From a virus: a DNA stretch of 25,831 nucleotides. The translations under genes were made by a program, and so were the position numbers. Each line of letters opens with the position of its first letter. Position 1 is the first letter of the stretch. The DNA is taken from positions 1 to 25,831 of the IMG/VR virus record IMGVR_UViG_3300045120_000160; one strand, given 5' to 3'. This document shows, piece by piece, positions 5,493-13,484 of this stretch. The notes under the pieces are model-generated. The model ran no database searches, was not told where the DNA came from, and was given only the letters and a program-made list of their open reading frames with translations.

Positions 5493-6046
5493 TCGCCGTG
5501 CTTTCCTTCGACGTAGCCGGCCTTGAGGTCTTCGTTGAGCCCGTCGTTTCTTACTTCCGAGGTAAACTCGAACAGCTCGGTCCCCACCGTCCTTAAATTC
5601 TCGGGGCCTGGTGTGACGTCGATCACAGGGCCCCCTACCACCGTGCTGTCGTCGCCGATATTGATGGTGAGGGTGAATTTCTCCGGCGCGACCTCGTTCG
5701 GGTCGCGCTCACCGATCCCCGCCAGGACCCTTGCCAGCTTGTAGGCTTCGACACGGCTGGCCAAAGTCTCCCTGCTGTCCTTGGCCGACTGGAACAGGCT
5801 GGGGAGCCCGTCCTCCACCCCCGCGAGCGCCTTGAACTTGACCCGCTCGCGGGTGTTCATGGTCGATCCCCACTCGACGGTGATCTGCTCCATGAGCCTC
5901 TGGAAGCGTCCCATAGCCTGGATGCGGTCGAATTCCTCCCACGAAACACCGTAGCGCTTCAGGATGTCTTCGACCTCGTAGATCCCCATCGCCAGCTCGC
6001 GCGCCAGGATGGGAAGCTTGTCTTCGAGCATCAAAGTATCGGCCAT
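5489..6046 (-). CDS. terS: terminase small subunit
   Basis: The gene lies directly upstream of TerL with an ATGA overlap. The product (185 aa, starting MADTLMLEDK) has a helical N-terminal part with a YGVSWEEFDRI helix-turn-helix-like stretch (about residues 27-45), a central NTRERVKFKA helix region, and a charged C-terminus, as in phage small terminases that recognise the packaging site. The start at 6046 is set by GAGGAAG about 8 nt upstream on the minus strand; the longer frame to 6268 overlaps the divergent portal gene and is rejected. Palindrome copy 6 lies in the FTSEV codons near the C-terminus. Confidence 0.82.
   Translation of the reverse strand: MADTLMLEDKLPILARELAMGIYEVEDILKRYGVSWEEFDRIQAMGRFQRLMEQITVEWGSTMNTRERVKFKALAGVEDGLPSLFQSAKDSRETLASRVEAYKLARVLAGIGERDPNEVAPEKFTLTINIGDDSTVVGGPVIDVTPGPENLRTVGTELFEFTSEVRNDGLNEDLKAGYVEGKHGE
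5551..5565. repeat. dispersed palindrome copy 6 (TTACTTCCGAGGTAA)
   Basis: It is identical to copy 8 at 10100 but lies in a minus-strand gene, inside terS codons. The two occurrences are read in opposite orientations by their genes, so conservation is not explained by the protein sequence. Confidence 0.85.
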
Positions 6047-6088
6047 CGGGGCCCTTCCTCTCCACTTGAAACAAGCATATAGAAAACC

Positions 6089-8245
6089 ATGGCTGTGGAA
6101 AGCTTGCCTCAACGGGGAGTGTTGCGGGTTGTCTCGCCCGGACAGCTTTCCGCCTCCATGCAACAAGCTGCCGAGCAGAAAGCGACGCTCTCGTCGCCGA
6201 CCGATCCGCAGGTCGTCAACGCCCTTAGCCAGTTCATCAAAACCCAGTACGACATCATGCGCCGGCACAGGGACACTGTGGCGGCCGGGTGGTCTGAGAG
6301 ACTTCTCTCAGCCATGCGGATGTTCAACGGCGTCTACGACGCCACCAAGCTGCAGGAGATACGCAAATTCGGCGGCTCCGAAGTCTATGCGCGCATTGTC
6401 TCCATGAAGTGCAGAGGAGCCTCTTCCCTCTTACGCGACATTTACCTCGGCCCCGAAAGGCCCTGGGGCCTCTCGCCCGACGAAGACCCCAACATCCCGC
6501 CGGAAATCCTCGACGCGATCAGGACGCTGGTCACTCAAGAGAGTGACACGCTCTCGCAAACGGGCGCGCCGCCGCAGCCCGACAAGATCCGCGATCGCGT
6601 GACGATGCTGATCGAGGCCGCGCGCGACGCTGCCAAGCGACGAGCCAAGGACCAGGCGAAGATCTCCGAGGAGAAGCTCGACGAGATCCTGGTCGAGGGC
6701 AAGTTCTATGACGCGTTCGCCGAATTCCTGACCGACCTGCCTCTATTCCCCTACGCCGTCATCAAGGGGCCCGAAGTCCGGATCGTTCCGACCGTCAGCT
6801 GGCAAGGCCAGCGCGCCACCACCGCCAACAAGCCTCGTCTGTTCTGGAAGCGCTGCTCGCCGTTCGACGTTTACTGGACGCCCGGGGTCGCGAACATCGA
6901 GGACGCGAACGTCATTGAACGCACCAGGGTGACGCGCGCCGACATCAACGATCTGCTCGATCTTCCGGGCTACGATGTCGAGGCTGTCAGAAATGTTCTC
7001 GAGGCTTACGGCCGCGGCGGCCTCCAGGACAACTGGGATACAACCGATGCCGAACGCGCAGTCCAGGAGAACCGCGAAAATCCGAACTTCAACCAGAGCG
7101 GCTTGATCAGCTGCCTCGAATTCCACGGAAACGTGCAGGGCCGGACGCTCCTCGAAGGCGGCTTCCCGCCGGCGCAGATCGAAGACCCACTGCGAGATTA
7201 TTTCGTGCAGGCGTGGATGATCGGGCCCTACGTAGTGAAAGTACAGATGTCGCCGTCGCCCAGAAAGCGCCATCCGTACTACTCCACGAGCTTCGAAAAA
7301 GTCCCCGGGACGCCGGTTGGAAACGGTCTCCCCGACATCCTGAGCGACATTCAGGAAGTCGCCAACGCCACGCTGCGATCGCTGGTCAACAATCTCAGCA
7401 TCAGCTCAGGTCCGCAAGTCGTCATCCAGGTCGACAGGGTCGCGCCCGACGCCGACATCCAGAACCTCTACCCGTGGAAGCGCTGGTTGGTGACGAGCGA
7501 TCCCATGGGCAACAGCGCCCAGAAACCCGTCGACTTCTTCCAGCCCAACAGCGTCGCAGGCGACCTGATCCAGATTTACGGAAAGTTCAGCGACCTGGCC
7601 GACGAAATGTCCGCCATTCCTAAATACCTCTCGGGTAACTATTCCGGCGGAGCCGGTCGAACCGCTTCGGGTCTCGCCATGCTGATGGGCAACGCGAGCA
7701 AGATCCTGCAGACGGTGGCCGCCAACATCGACCGCGACGTCATCAAGCCGGCTCTCGACGTGCTCTACGACATGGTCATGCTTACCGATACTTCGGGGCT
7801 TCTTACGGGCGAAGAGAACGTCCGCGTGATGGGCGTGCAGGTCGCCGTGCAGAAAGAGACCATGCGCGCCCGCCAGATGGAGTTCCTGCAGGCCACGGGC
7901 AATCCGATCGACATGCAGATCATCGGCCCGCAAGGCCGTGCGTCTGTACTCAGGAGCGTGGCGCAAGGGATCGGTCTCGACGGCGAGGACATTGTTCCGA
8001 GCGAGAGCGAGATCCAGCAGAAAATGAACGCGGCTCCTCCTCCCGGCGGGCCGCCAGGCGCGCCCGGGCGGCCCTCCCCGCCCGGCGTGACGCCGGATCC
8101 GGGCGCGGGAGGTGGTGGATCCCAGCTCCCGCCCGGGGCTCAGAAAGAAATGCACCAGGCGGCGAACCCGCCGCAGCGCAACGACGCAAACTCGGGCATG
8201 TCGCGCGGCGGCATGGTCGACATGCAGCACACAAACATCACTTAG
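6089..8245 (+). CDS. portal protein
   Basis: This protein would form the dodecameric ring at the head vertex through which TerL loads DNA and to which connector proteins attach. At 718 aa it is in the size range of podovirus head-tail connectors. Visible features are a charged helical N-terminal half with PFDVYWTPGVANIEDAN (about residue 260), a central NGLPDILSDIQEVANATLRS helix (about 410-430), and GAGRTASGLAMLMGNASKIL (about 530-550), resembling the conserved helix region of such portals. A Pro/Gly-rich low-complexity tail spans about 648-690. It is the first gene of the plus-strand late operon, starting 42 bp from the divergent terS. Its ribosome site is poor (ATAGAAAACC). A degenerate palindrome copy lies at about 7624-7638. 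Confidence 0.85.
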   Translation: MAVESLPQRGVLRVVSPGQLSASMQQAAEQKATLSSPTDPQVVNALSQFIKTQYDIMRRHRDTVAAGWSERLLSAMRMFNGVYDATKLQEIRKFGGSEVYARIVSMKCRGASSLLRDIYLGPERPWGLSPDEDPNIPPEILDAIRTLVTQESDTLSQTGAPPQPDKIRDRVTMLIEAARDAAKRRAKDQAKISEEKLDEILVEGKFYDAFAEFLTDLPLFPYAVIKGPEVRIVPTVSWQGQRATTANKPRLFWKRCSPFDVYWTPGVANIEDANVIERTRVTRADINDLLDLPGYDVEAVRNVLEAYGRGGLQDNWDTTDAERAVQENRENPNFNQSGLISCLEFHGNVQGRTLLEGGFPPAQIEDPLRDYFVQAWMIGPYVVKVQMSPSPRKRHPYYSTSFEKVPGTPVGNGLPDILSDIQEVANATLRSLVNNLSISSGPQVVIQVDRVAPDADIQNLYPWKRWLVTSDPMGNSAQKPVDFFQPNSVAGDLIQIYGKFSDLADEMSAIPKYLSGNYSGGAGRTASGLAMLMGNASKILQTVAANIDRDVIKPALDVLYDMVMLTDTSGLLTGEENVRVMGVQVAVQKETMRARQMEFLQATGNPIDMQIIGPQGRASVLRSVAQGIGLDGEDIVPSESEIQQKMNAAPPPGGPPGAPGRPSPPGVTPDPGAGGGGSQLPPGAQKEMHQAANPPQRNDANSGMSRGGMVDMQHTNIT

Positions 8246-8254
8246 GAGACCCCT

Positions 8255-8437
8255 ATGGCTAAAGGCATTGCAGTTGCGACAGGCGCGAAGGGCGGCAAGA
8301 TGGCGGCCCCGTTCGCGGCTAAAGTTGGCTCCCCGTTCGCCGCCAAGGCTCCGCCCCCTCCCGGCCCCAAGTCGCCCAAGGGCATGACCGGGGCCGGCGG
8401 CGCGCCCGCGTTCAAGAAGGGCGGCAAGGTCAAATAG
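8255..8437 (+). CDS. small basic Gly/Ala/Lys-rich protein, 60 aa
   Basis: AGGAG lies 7 nt upstream of the ATG, and the gene sits 9 bp after the portal stop. The 60-aa product is of low complexity: PFAAKVG and PFAAKAP form an internal duplication, followed by a Pro/Gly stretch and a basic end (KKGGKVK). It has no membrane segment. The family is not recognised. Small basic proteins between portal and scaffold in such phages are usually of unknown role; a minor virion or DNA-binding role is possible. Confidence 0.65.
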   Translation: MAKGIAVATGAKGGKMAAPFAAKVGSPFAAKAPPPPGPKSPKGMTGAGGAPAFKKGGKVK

Positions 8438-8446
8438 GAGACCTCG

Positions 8447-8596
8447 ATGGCCAAGCTCAGCCCGAAAGCCGATATGGCGGCCGACAAGAAAGCTGGTATT
8501 AAGGAGGGGTCAAAGAAGGACCTTGCGCTTGACAAGAAGCGCGGGGTGATCAACGCCCCGATCCAGAAAGCTGCTCATAAGGGAGCAAAGCGATGA
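8447..8596 (+). CDS. small lysine-rich protein, 49 aa
   Basis: The ATG at 8447 has AGGAG 6 nt upstream, and the TGA overlaps the next start (ATGA at 8593-8596). The 49-aa product is highly charged, with about one quarter Lys, starting MAKLSPKADM. A central IKEGSKKDLALDKKRGV stretch is likely helical. It contains no Cys and no membrane segment. It is clearly part of the operon by spacing and ribosome site. The function is unknown. Confidence 0.7.
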   Translation: MAKLSPKADMAADKKAGIKEGSKKDLALDKKRGVINAPIQKAAHKGAKR

Positions 8597-8991
8597 CGCG
8601 AGAGTACCCCAAGAAGCACAACAACGATCACCACCGGACGGCTGATCATCCGTCCGACCACCCGCTTGCGGGGCAGACCGGGCCGCAGCGCGACAGGACG
8701 GTCCCGATCTCCATCATTCACGACGAGGAGGTCGAGAAGGCCAAGGCCGAGATCGCTGCGCTGGTTCAGAGGGCTCGCGAAGTTCAGCTGGAGCGCGAGG
8801 ACCCGCTCGCCGAAAAGCCGGAGATCGAGTTCATCAACGAGCTGCAGGATCTCTTCAAGCAGGTCCACAAGCTCAACGCCAGGTGGCTGGCGGACCCGGG
8901 ATACGAGTACGTGCCGCCTCCGGCCCCCCTTCCGCAGCCCGGTCTTGAGCCCGCCCCTCCGGCCCCGGTCGACGAGCCGGCTCCCATCTGA
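8593..8991 (+). CDS. hypothetical protein with coiled-coil core, 132 aa
   Basis: The start overlaps the previous stop by 4 nt, with GGGAG further upstream as ribosome site. The N-terminal third is His/Asp-rich (KKHNNDHHRTADHPSDHP) and could bind metal. The middle (about residues 45-95) is a charged helix with coiled-coil character (EEVEKAKAEIAALVQRA). The end is a Pro/Ala-rich tail. A palindrome copy lies immediately after the stop. The family is not recognised; a minor structural protein is plausible. Confidence 0.7.
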   Translation: MTREYPKKHNNDHHRTADHPSDHPLAGQTGPQRDRTVPISIIHDEEVEKAKAEIAALVQRAREVQLEREDPLAEKPEIEFINELQDLFKQVHKLNARWLADPGYEYVPPPAPLPQPGLEPAPPAPVDEPAPI

Positions 8992-8993
8992 GC

Positions 8994-9008
8994 TTACCTC
9001 GGGGGTAA
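8994..9008. repeat. dispersed palindrome copy 7 (TTACCTCGGGGGTAA)
   Basis: It starts two bases after the stop codon at 8989-8991, in the 42-bp gap before the gene at 9034. That gene has its own ribosome site (AAGGAG), so here the element is not the ribosome site. Confidence 0.85.
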
Positions 9009-9033
9009 AAGTCGAACATAAGGAGCGCGAACA

Positions 9034-9261
9034 ATGGCCGCGAGCGGCAAATCTAAAACTGAAAAGTCGTCAACTCCTTCTTTTGCGAAAGGAGGGTCTG
9101 GCCACATGTTCCCGAAGCAGCACGCCGGGACGAAGGCTCCGGGCGTGACCGGCAAGGTGACCACCGGCGACGGCGGCAAGTTCGCCTCCGGCGGCTCCGG
9201 CCACATGTTCGGCAAGCAGTCCGCCAACACCAAGGTGGCGGGCCAGACCGGGAAGCCGTGA
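9034..9261 (+). CDS. small Gly/Lys-rich protein with duplicated module, 75 aa
   Basis: AAGGAG lies 9 nt upstream. The protein is built of two copies of a short module: GGSGHMFPKQHAGTKAPGVTGK (about residues 20-41) and GGSGHMFGKQSANTKVAGQTGK (about 53-74). The nucleotide copies are also similar, which points to internal duplication. It has no membrane or signal segment. The GSGHMFxKQ motif with conserved His could be a small structural or metal-binding unit. The function is unknown. The stop overlaps the next start (TGATG at 9259-9263). Confidence 0.7.
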   Translation: MAASGKSKTEKSSTPSFAKGGSGHMFPKQHAGTKAPGVTGKVTTGDGGKFASGGSGHMFGKQSANTKVAGQTGKP

Positions 9262-9479
9262 TGGCCAAGATCCCTGGAGCCTGCAACCACACCGGCAAGT
9301 GCGCTCAGTCCGAGTTGCTGCCTAGCCGCCACGCGCTTGGCACGCTGACCAAGGGCGACCCGATGCGCCGCACGATCAACGACTACGCGAAAGCGTCGCC
9401 GGTCGGCGAGGGCGGTTTTGGCGGGTCGTCGATCATGTCGCTGCTGCAGCCGTCGGGCAAACTCAACCGGGTCGCATGA
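9261..9479 (+). CDS. hypothetical small protein, 72 aa
   Basis: The start overlaps the previous stop by one base; an upstream GTG at 9258 is only a frame extension. The N-terminus has CNHTGKC (about residues 8-14), a possible small zinc-binding turn, then a basic and polar body (MRRTINDYAK) and a Gly/Ser-rich end. No family is recognised. It is coupled to the next gene by an ATGA overlap at 9476-9479. Confidence 0.65.
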   Translation: MAKIPGACNHTGKCAQSELLPSRHALGTLTKGDPMRRTINDYAKASPVGEGGFGGSSIMSLLQPSGKLNRVA

Positions 9480-9721
9480 CGCCGGAACAGAACCTGATCG
9501 TCGCCGCGGCAAGGCTGGCGCACGCCGCGCCGGACAGCTGGGACGAGTACATCAAGGCGTTCCACGCCTATTCGTGGAGCCTGGCGGAGCACGTCGTCTC
9601 GAGCCCGCCCGACGTCCTTATCGTCAATCAGGGGCGCGCTCAGGGCGTCTCCGGGCTTGGGCGGCTGCTTGCGGACTGCCGCAAGACTGCGAACGCCATG
9701 GAAGAAGCCAAGAAGGTTTGA
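9476..9721 (+). CDS. hypothetical helical protein, 81 aa
   Basis: The gene starts by ATGA overlap and ends two bases before the scaffold ATG. The product begins MTPEQNLIVAAARLAH, contains SWDEYIKAFHAYSWSLAEHVV, and looks wholly helical. It could be a small capsid-assembly factor because of its tight coupling to the scaffold gene; that is inference only. Confidence 0.65.
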   Translation: MTPEQNLIVAAARLAHAAPDSWDEYIKAFHAYSWSLAEHVVSSPPDVLIVNQGRAQGVSGLGRLLADCRKTANAMEEAKKV

Positions 9722-9723
9722 GT

Positions 9724-10758
9724 ATGGTCCAGGTTGTCAGCCCCGCGCGCGAACGCCCGGTCGATCCCAACACGGTGATCCCGCCTGTCGTAGCCGCCAA
9801 CGCTGCTGTAGCTAACGCGCTTCAGGAGCAGTTCATCAAGGAACAGGCCGAGGCGAATAACGAAGAGCCTCCGAAGGAGCGCAGCGACGCTCCTGCCGAG
9901 CCGCCTGCTTTCCGGTCAGCCTCCCCCGCACCCGCACCCGCGCCTTCTGGCGAAGATGAGAGCTGGCAGAACCGCTATCATTCGATGAAGGGCCGCTACG
10001 ATCGGCAGGCCGAGCACATCAAGACGCTCAATGAAACGGTGCAGTCGCTGCAGCGGAGCATTGATCAGCTGTCGATGCAGCCGCGGCCGCAGGCCCAGGT
10101 TACTTCCGAGGTAAAACGGCTTCTGACCGACGAGGAAGTCAACGACTTCGGCCCCGAATTCCTCGACGTGGTTGGTCGGCGCGCCGAAGAGATCTTCATG
10201 CCGAGGGCGCAAGCCTACGAGGCGAAGATCAACCAGCTCGAAGCGCAGCTTCAGGGGGTAGGAGGCTTCGTTCAGCGCACCGGCCGCCAGGAGATGATGG
10301 ACGAGCTCGACCGTGACGTGCCTGGTTGGAGGGACATCAATCTTAGCGAGGAGTTCAAGTCCTGGCTGGCCTTGCCAGATCCTTTTACTGGCGCTATACG
10401 TCATGAGCAGTTGAAGGCCGCCTGGGGTCGTAACGCTACACCGCAGGCCAAAGCCTTCTTCAAAGGCTTCCTCGCTGAAGAGGCTGTCACGAACCCCGCG
10501 AGGGTTCAGCCGGCTCCCGGCCCGCGCTCCCGCTCCAACGGCAGCCCGAGGCCCTCGCTGGAGGACTTCGCGGCCCCTGGCAGAGCCAAGTCCGCGGCGA
10601 CTGGAAATGTCCCCGCAGAGAAGCCCGTCTACACCCGCGCCTTTATCTCGAAGTTCTACACGGACTGCGCCGCTGGAAAGTGGCGGGGCCGTGACGACGA
10701 GAGAAAACGTATCGACGCCGACATCTCGGCCGCGTCGATCGAAGGGCGCATCGCTTAA
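9724..10758 (+). CDS. putative capsid scaffolding protein, 344 aa
   Basis: The gene lies directly upstream of the major capsid gene, the usual place of a scaffold. The product has a Pro/Ala/Glu-rich disordered N-terminus (to about residue 80) and then coiled-coil stretches at about 84-117 and 163-178. A middle domain has a DVPGWRDINLSEEFKSWL motif, a Ser/Pro/Arg linker follows, and a basic C-terminal region (about 305-344) is of the kind that contacts coat protein. The start at 9724 has AAGAAGG 7-8 nt upstream; the frame is open back to 9418 but that part overlaps three real genes. Palindrome copy 8 lies in the VTSEVK codons. The role is inferred from position and composition. Confidence 0.75.
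   Translation: MVQVVSPARERPVDPNTVIPPVVAANAAVANALQEQFIKEQAEANNEEPPKERSDAPAEPPAFRSASPAPAPAPSGEDESWQNRYHSMKGRYDRQAEHIKTLNETVQSLQRSIDQLSMQPRPQAQVTSEVKRLLTDEEVNDFGPEFLDVVGRRAEEIFMPRAQAYEAKINQLEAQLQGVGGFVQRTGRQEMMDELDRDVPGWRDINLSEEFKSWLALPDPFTGAIRHEQLKAAWGRNATPQAKAFFKGFLAEEAVTNPARVQPAPGPRSRSNGSPRPSLEDFAAPGRAKSAATGNVPAEKPVYTRAFISKFYTDCAAGKWRGRDDERKRIDADISAASIEGRIA
10100..10114. repeat. dispersed palindrome copy 8 (TTACTTCCGAGGTAA)
   Basis: It lies inside the scaffold gene and is identical to copy 6 at 5551. Confidence 0.85.
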
Positions 10759-10798
10759 CCCGGGCTGTCGCAGGGCAGCCTAAGCAAGGGCTGCTCTC

Positions 10799-11788
10799 AT
10801 GGCATATCCCGTTTCCGGTACCCCATATCCGTCTGGCTCACCTGTAGCGACGCCGCCTTACTCGGGGACGTTCATCCCTGAAATCTGGTCGGGCAAGCTG
10901 ATCGAAAAGTTCTACGCGGCCACAGTGCTCGCGGCGATCTCGAACACCGACTACGAAGGCGAGATCAAGAACCATGGCGACAAGGTGCAGATCCGCACCA
11001 AGCCGACCATTCAGATCAATGACTACCAGGCCGACATGCCGCTCGCAGCTCAGCGCCCGGCGTCCGCCAACGTCACCCTGACGATCGACAAGGGCAAGTA
11101 TTTCAACTGCATTCTCGACGACGTGATGGAGATCCAGAGCGACATCAATATGATGTCGATGTGGTCTGACGACGCCGGCGAGCAGATGAAGATCGTCATC
11201 GACCGGCAAGTGCTCGGGGCGTCCGCCAACGGCGGGATCCTGCATCAGTCCGACGTCAAGAACATGGGCGTCGCTGCGGGTGCGGTCACCGGCAACATCA
11301 ACCTGGGAGTGACTGGCACGCCAGTGACCGTCGTCCCGCGCAACCCCACCGCTGGTCAGATCGAAATCACCGACATGGTCCTGCGGATGGGCCAGGCGCT
11401 CGACGAGCAGAATATCCCTGAAACAGGCCGATGGGTCGTGATCCCGACCTGGGCCGCCACCATGATCAAGAAGAGCGAGCTTCGCGACGCTGCGTTGACC
11501 GGCGACGGGGTTTCCATCCTGCGGAACGGCCGGCTGGGAATGCTCGACCGCTTCACGATCTACTCGTCGAACCTGCTCCCCAGCGGCGTTGCTGGCGGCT
11601 TGGCGGCCGGCGAATACGTGATGTATGCGGGCCATGCCCACGGCCTCACGTTCGCCTCGCAGATGACCAAGCTCGAGACCCTCCGCTCCGAGATGACCTT
11701 CGGCACCCTTCTCAGGGGCCTTCAGGTGTTCGGGACCAAGGTGCTCGACGGCAAGGCGATCTCGGAAGCGATCGTCGTCGGAGGCTGA
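10799..11788 (+). CDS. major capsid protein
   Basis: The 329-aa product has the pattern of HK97-fold coat proteins of environmental podophages. An N-terminal arm contains FIPEIWSGKLIEKFYAATVLAAI (about residues 24-46). A charged loop (NTDYEGEIKNHGDKVQIRTKP) precedes a helix-rich core (DDVMEIQSDINMMSMWSDDAGEQMK), and the C-terminal domain includes RWVVIPTWAATMIKKSELRDA and an ending with FGTKVLDGKAISEAIV. The gene follows the scaffold after a 40-bp gap, with AAGGG about 9 nt before the ATG. It would form the icosahedral shell. A palindrome follows its stop, before the first connector gene. Confidence 0.9.
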   Translation: MAYPVSGTPYPSGSPVATPPYSGTFIPEIWSGKLIEKFYAATVLAAISNTDYEGEIKNHGDKVQIRTKPTIQINDYQADMPLAAQRPASANVTLTIDKGKYFNCILDDVMEIQSDINMMSMWSDDAGEQMKIVIDRQVLGASANGGILHQSDVKNMGVAAGAVTGNINLGVTGTPVTVVPRNPTAGQIEITDMVLRMGQALDEQNIPETGRWVVIPTWAATMIKKSELRDAALTGDGVSILRNGRLGMLDRFTIYSSNLLPSGVAGGLAAGEYVMYAGHAHGLTFASQMTKLETLRSEMTFGTLLRGLQVFGTKVLDGKAISEAIVVGG

Positions 11789-11795
11789 TAGGGCC

Positions 11796-11811
11796 TTACT
11801 TCCCGGAGTAA
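11796..11811. repeat. dispersed palindrome copy 9 (TTACTTCCCGGAGTAA)
   Basis: This is a 16-bp variant between the capsid gene and the next gene; CC and GG flanks lengthen the stem (11794-11813). GGAG in its right arm is the only ribosome site for the GTG at 11816. Confidence 0.85.
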
Positions 11812-11815
11812 GGTC

Positions 11816-12178
11816 GTGGCCTTCTATCTGCAGAATGTGGATGGCATCGTGGGGGAGGCGCGCACGTTGTTGCAAGACACCGTCGCGCCTTACCGCTATT
11901 CCGACGCTGACCTGGTGACCGAGCTGAACGTCGCCATCTACGAGGCGCGGCGGATCCGGCCTGATCTCTTCCTGCAGTACCGGGGCAAGAACCCCTACCC
12001 GGGGTTCACCGAAACGGACATGCATGTGCCTGTGCCGTTCGAGGACGTCTATCGTCCGGCGCTGGTCTACTACATTGTCGGGAAATGCACGCTCCGCGAC
12101 GAGGAGGACACCGACGACAAGCGCGGTCTCGGCATGATACAGAAGTTCACCGCTCAGCTCATCTCGCTGCCGGGGTGA
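11816..12178 (+). CDS. putative head-tail adaptor protein, 120 aa
   Basis: The start is GTG, with its ribosome site (GGAG) inside palindrome copy 9, 7 nt upstream. The product is helical and has LLQDTVAPYRYSDADLV (about 18-34), EARRIRPDLFLQYRGK (about 43-58) and a VYRPALVYYIVGKC segment (about 78-91). From memory this resembles small adaptor proteins encoded just after the coat gene in related phages (a DUF6682-like pattern). It would sit between portal and tail. The position fits; the family assignment needs a profile search. Confidence 0.65.
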   Translation: MAFYLQNVDGIVGEARTLLQDTVAPYRYSDADLVTELNVAIYEARRIRPDLFLQYRGKNPYPGFTETDMHVPVPFEDVYRPALVYYIVGKCTLRDEEDTDDKRGLGMIQKFTAQLISLPG

Positions 12179-12181
12179 ACG

Positions 12182-12799
12182 ATGGAAAACGCTAGCGTCA
12201 CTCGGATCTTCGACACCGCCAGGCTCAGGCTCCCCGGCGCGACCGACGGCGTCATGCAGCTCGAATTCACCAACGTGGTGCAGGAGTTCTGCGTCACCAC
12301 CAACGCCTGGGTCGACGCTACCGACGTCGAGCTGCAGCCGAACACCAACCTCTACGACCTGGTACCGCCCGACGCCAACGGCGACATCAAGCGGATCATG
12401 TATGTCGAAAACCTCGATCGCGAAGCGCCGGCGTGGACTGCGCCAGCGTGGATGCCCGTTCCTGGCGTGATGCAGATCGGTTTCGTGCCGCAGGTCAAGC
12501 AGGACATCGTGGTGTTCGTCGCGCTGCAGCCGAACGAGCGGGGCTGCAAGCAGAGCATCCCGGGCGTGCCGGACTGGTTCTACACCGACTATACAAAGCA
12601 GCTCACCGACGGGCTGATCGGCTCCATGCTGGTCCAGCCGGCGAAGCCTTATTCAAACCCGCAGATGGGGCAGTTCTACCTCAAGCGGTTCCTCTCGGGC
12701 ATGTCGACCGTCCGCATCCAGGCCGATAACGGGCGTCGCTATGGAGGGCAGCACTGGGCTTTCCCGCAAGGCTTCGCGGTCAAGCGGAGGAAATACTGA
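12182..12799 (+). CDS. putative neck or connector protein, 205 aa
   Basis: The gene begins 3 bp after the previous stop, with GGGGTGA upstream. The product starts with a helical stretch (ENASVTRIFDTARLRL), continues with beta-type segments (LYDLVPPD..IKRIMYVENLD), and ends with a long helix region PDWFYTDYTKQLTDGLIG followed by KPYSNPQMGQFYLKRFLSGM. That last pattern recurs in connector or tail-tube-like proteins of podophages. It would bridge adaptor and tail. The stop overlaps the next ATG by one base. Confidence 0.6.
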   Translation: MENASVTRIFDTARLRLPGATDGVMQLEFTNVVQEFCVTTNAWVDATDVELQPNTNLYDLVPPDANGDIKRIMYVENLDREAPAWTAPAWMPVPGVMQIGFVPQVKQDIVVFVALQPNERGCKQSIPGVPDWFYTDYTKQLTDGLIGSMLVQPAKPYSNPQMGQFYLKRFLSGMSTVRIQADNGRRYGGQHWAFPQGFAVKRRKY

Positions 12800-13257
12800 T
12801 GATCACCAGCGGCGACGGGCTCATCTACAATGTTGCACGCTCTCACATGCTGACGAGCACGTTTCGCTGGACCGACCGCGACAAATTCGCTGTGCTCGCC
12901 GACACCGATTACAACTACAACGAACAGCACAAGACGTTTTACGACGTCGGCGCGTCGGCCCCGGCGTTGGAGTATGGCAGCAACGTCGTCCCCGGCTTGT
13001 TCGTCTCGGTCAATGCCTGGGCGGGGTCCGACCCGATCCAGTTTTCCGGCGAGAACTGGACGAAGCCGGTCGGATCGCTGCTGATCGCTCGGTACACCGG
13101 CGTGGTAGGGTCGGTCGCCGACGCTAACAACGGCGCGAAATATGAGCTGATCGCCTGCCTGACGGTGTTTCTTGGCGGGCCGATCTATCCTGACGGATCG
13201 CCGTTCAGCCTCACCTTCGATCAGAGCGGCGGCCAGCAAGGGTGGTTCCGTCCATGA
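12799..13257 (+). CDS. hypothetical virion protein, 152 aa
   Basis: GGAGG lies 9 nt upstream of an ATG that overlaps the preceding TGA by one base. The product is mixed, with aromatic and Gly-rich beta-type sequence (NYNEQHKTFYDVG, FSGENWTKPVGSLLIARY) and a Gly/Pro-rich end (GGPIYPDGSPF). No family is recognised. Its place between connector and fibre genes suggests a small tail or neck component. It ends with an ATGA overlap to the next gene. Confidence 0.65.
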   Translation: MITSGDGLIYNVARSHMLTSTFRWTDRDKFAVLADTDYNYNEQHKTFYDVGASAPALEYGSNVVPGLFVSVNAWAGSDPIQFSGENWTKPVGSLLIARYTGVVGSVADANNGAKYELIACLTVFLGGPIYPDGSPFSLTFDQSGGQQGWFRP

Positions 13258-13484
13258 GCATCGCTTTTGTCGCCGCCACCAACACTCTGCCGATCGACGG
13301 CTTCACCATTAACGGGTTCGGCATCACGGGCTTTCGCACCTTTGTGGCGGTGCCGGCGGACGCCGCTTTGTTCGCCGCCATAGGAAAGATCACTCCAGAG
13401 ACCGACGATGATTGTTGCACCGGCGTAATGGTCCCGCCGGCGAAGGCTCCCTTGAGAACGCCATGGGGGACCAGGCAATGGTAG
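13254..13484 (+). CDS. hypothetical small protein, 76 aa
   Basis: The ATG at 13254 overlaps the previous stop (ATGA); an in-frame ATG at 13242 is an upstream extension. The product begins MSIAFVAATNTLPIDGF and has a repeated Phe-Gly pattern (GFTINGFGITGF), a CC pair near residue 54, and a basic Pro-rich end. The function is unknown. Its end overlaps the start of the next gene by 7 bases. Confidence 0.55.
   Translation: MSIAFVAATNTLPIDGFTINGFGITGFRTFVAVPADAALFAAIGKITPETDDDCCTGVMVPPAKAPLRTPWGTRQW

Noticed and set aside
9418-9723. Upstream extension of the scaffold frame
   Set aside because: It overlaps the genes at 9261 and 9476, while the ATG at 9724 has its own ribosome site.
10763-10780. 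Small hairpin GGCTG/CAGCC before the capsid gene as a terminator
   Set aside because: It has only five pairs and no T tract, and it is probably not a terminator.
10838-12025. 395-codon minus-strand frame opposite the capsid gene
   Set aside because: It is an antisense shadow; the plus strand encodes the capsid and adaptor proteins.
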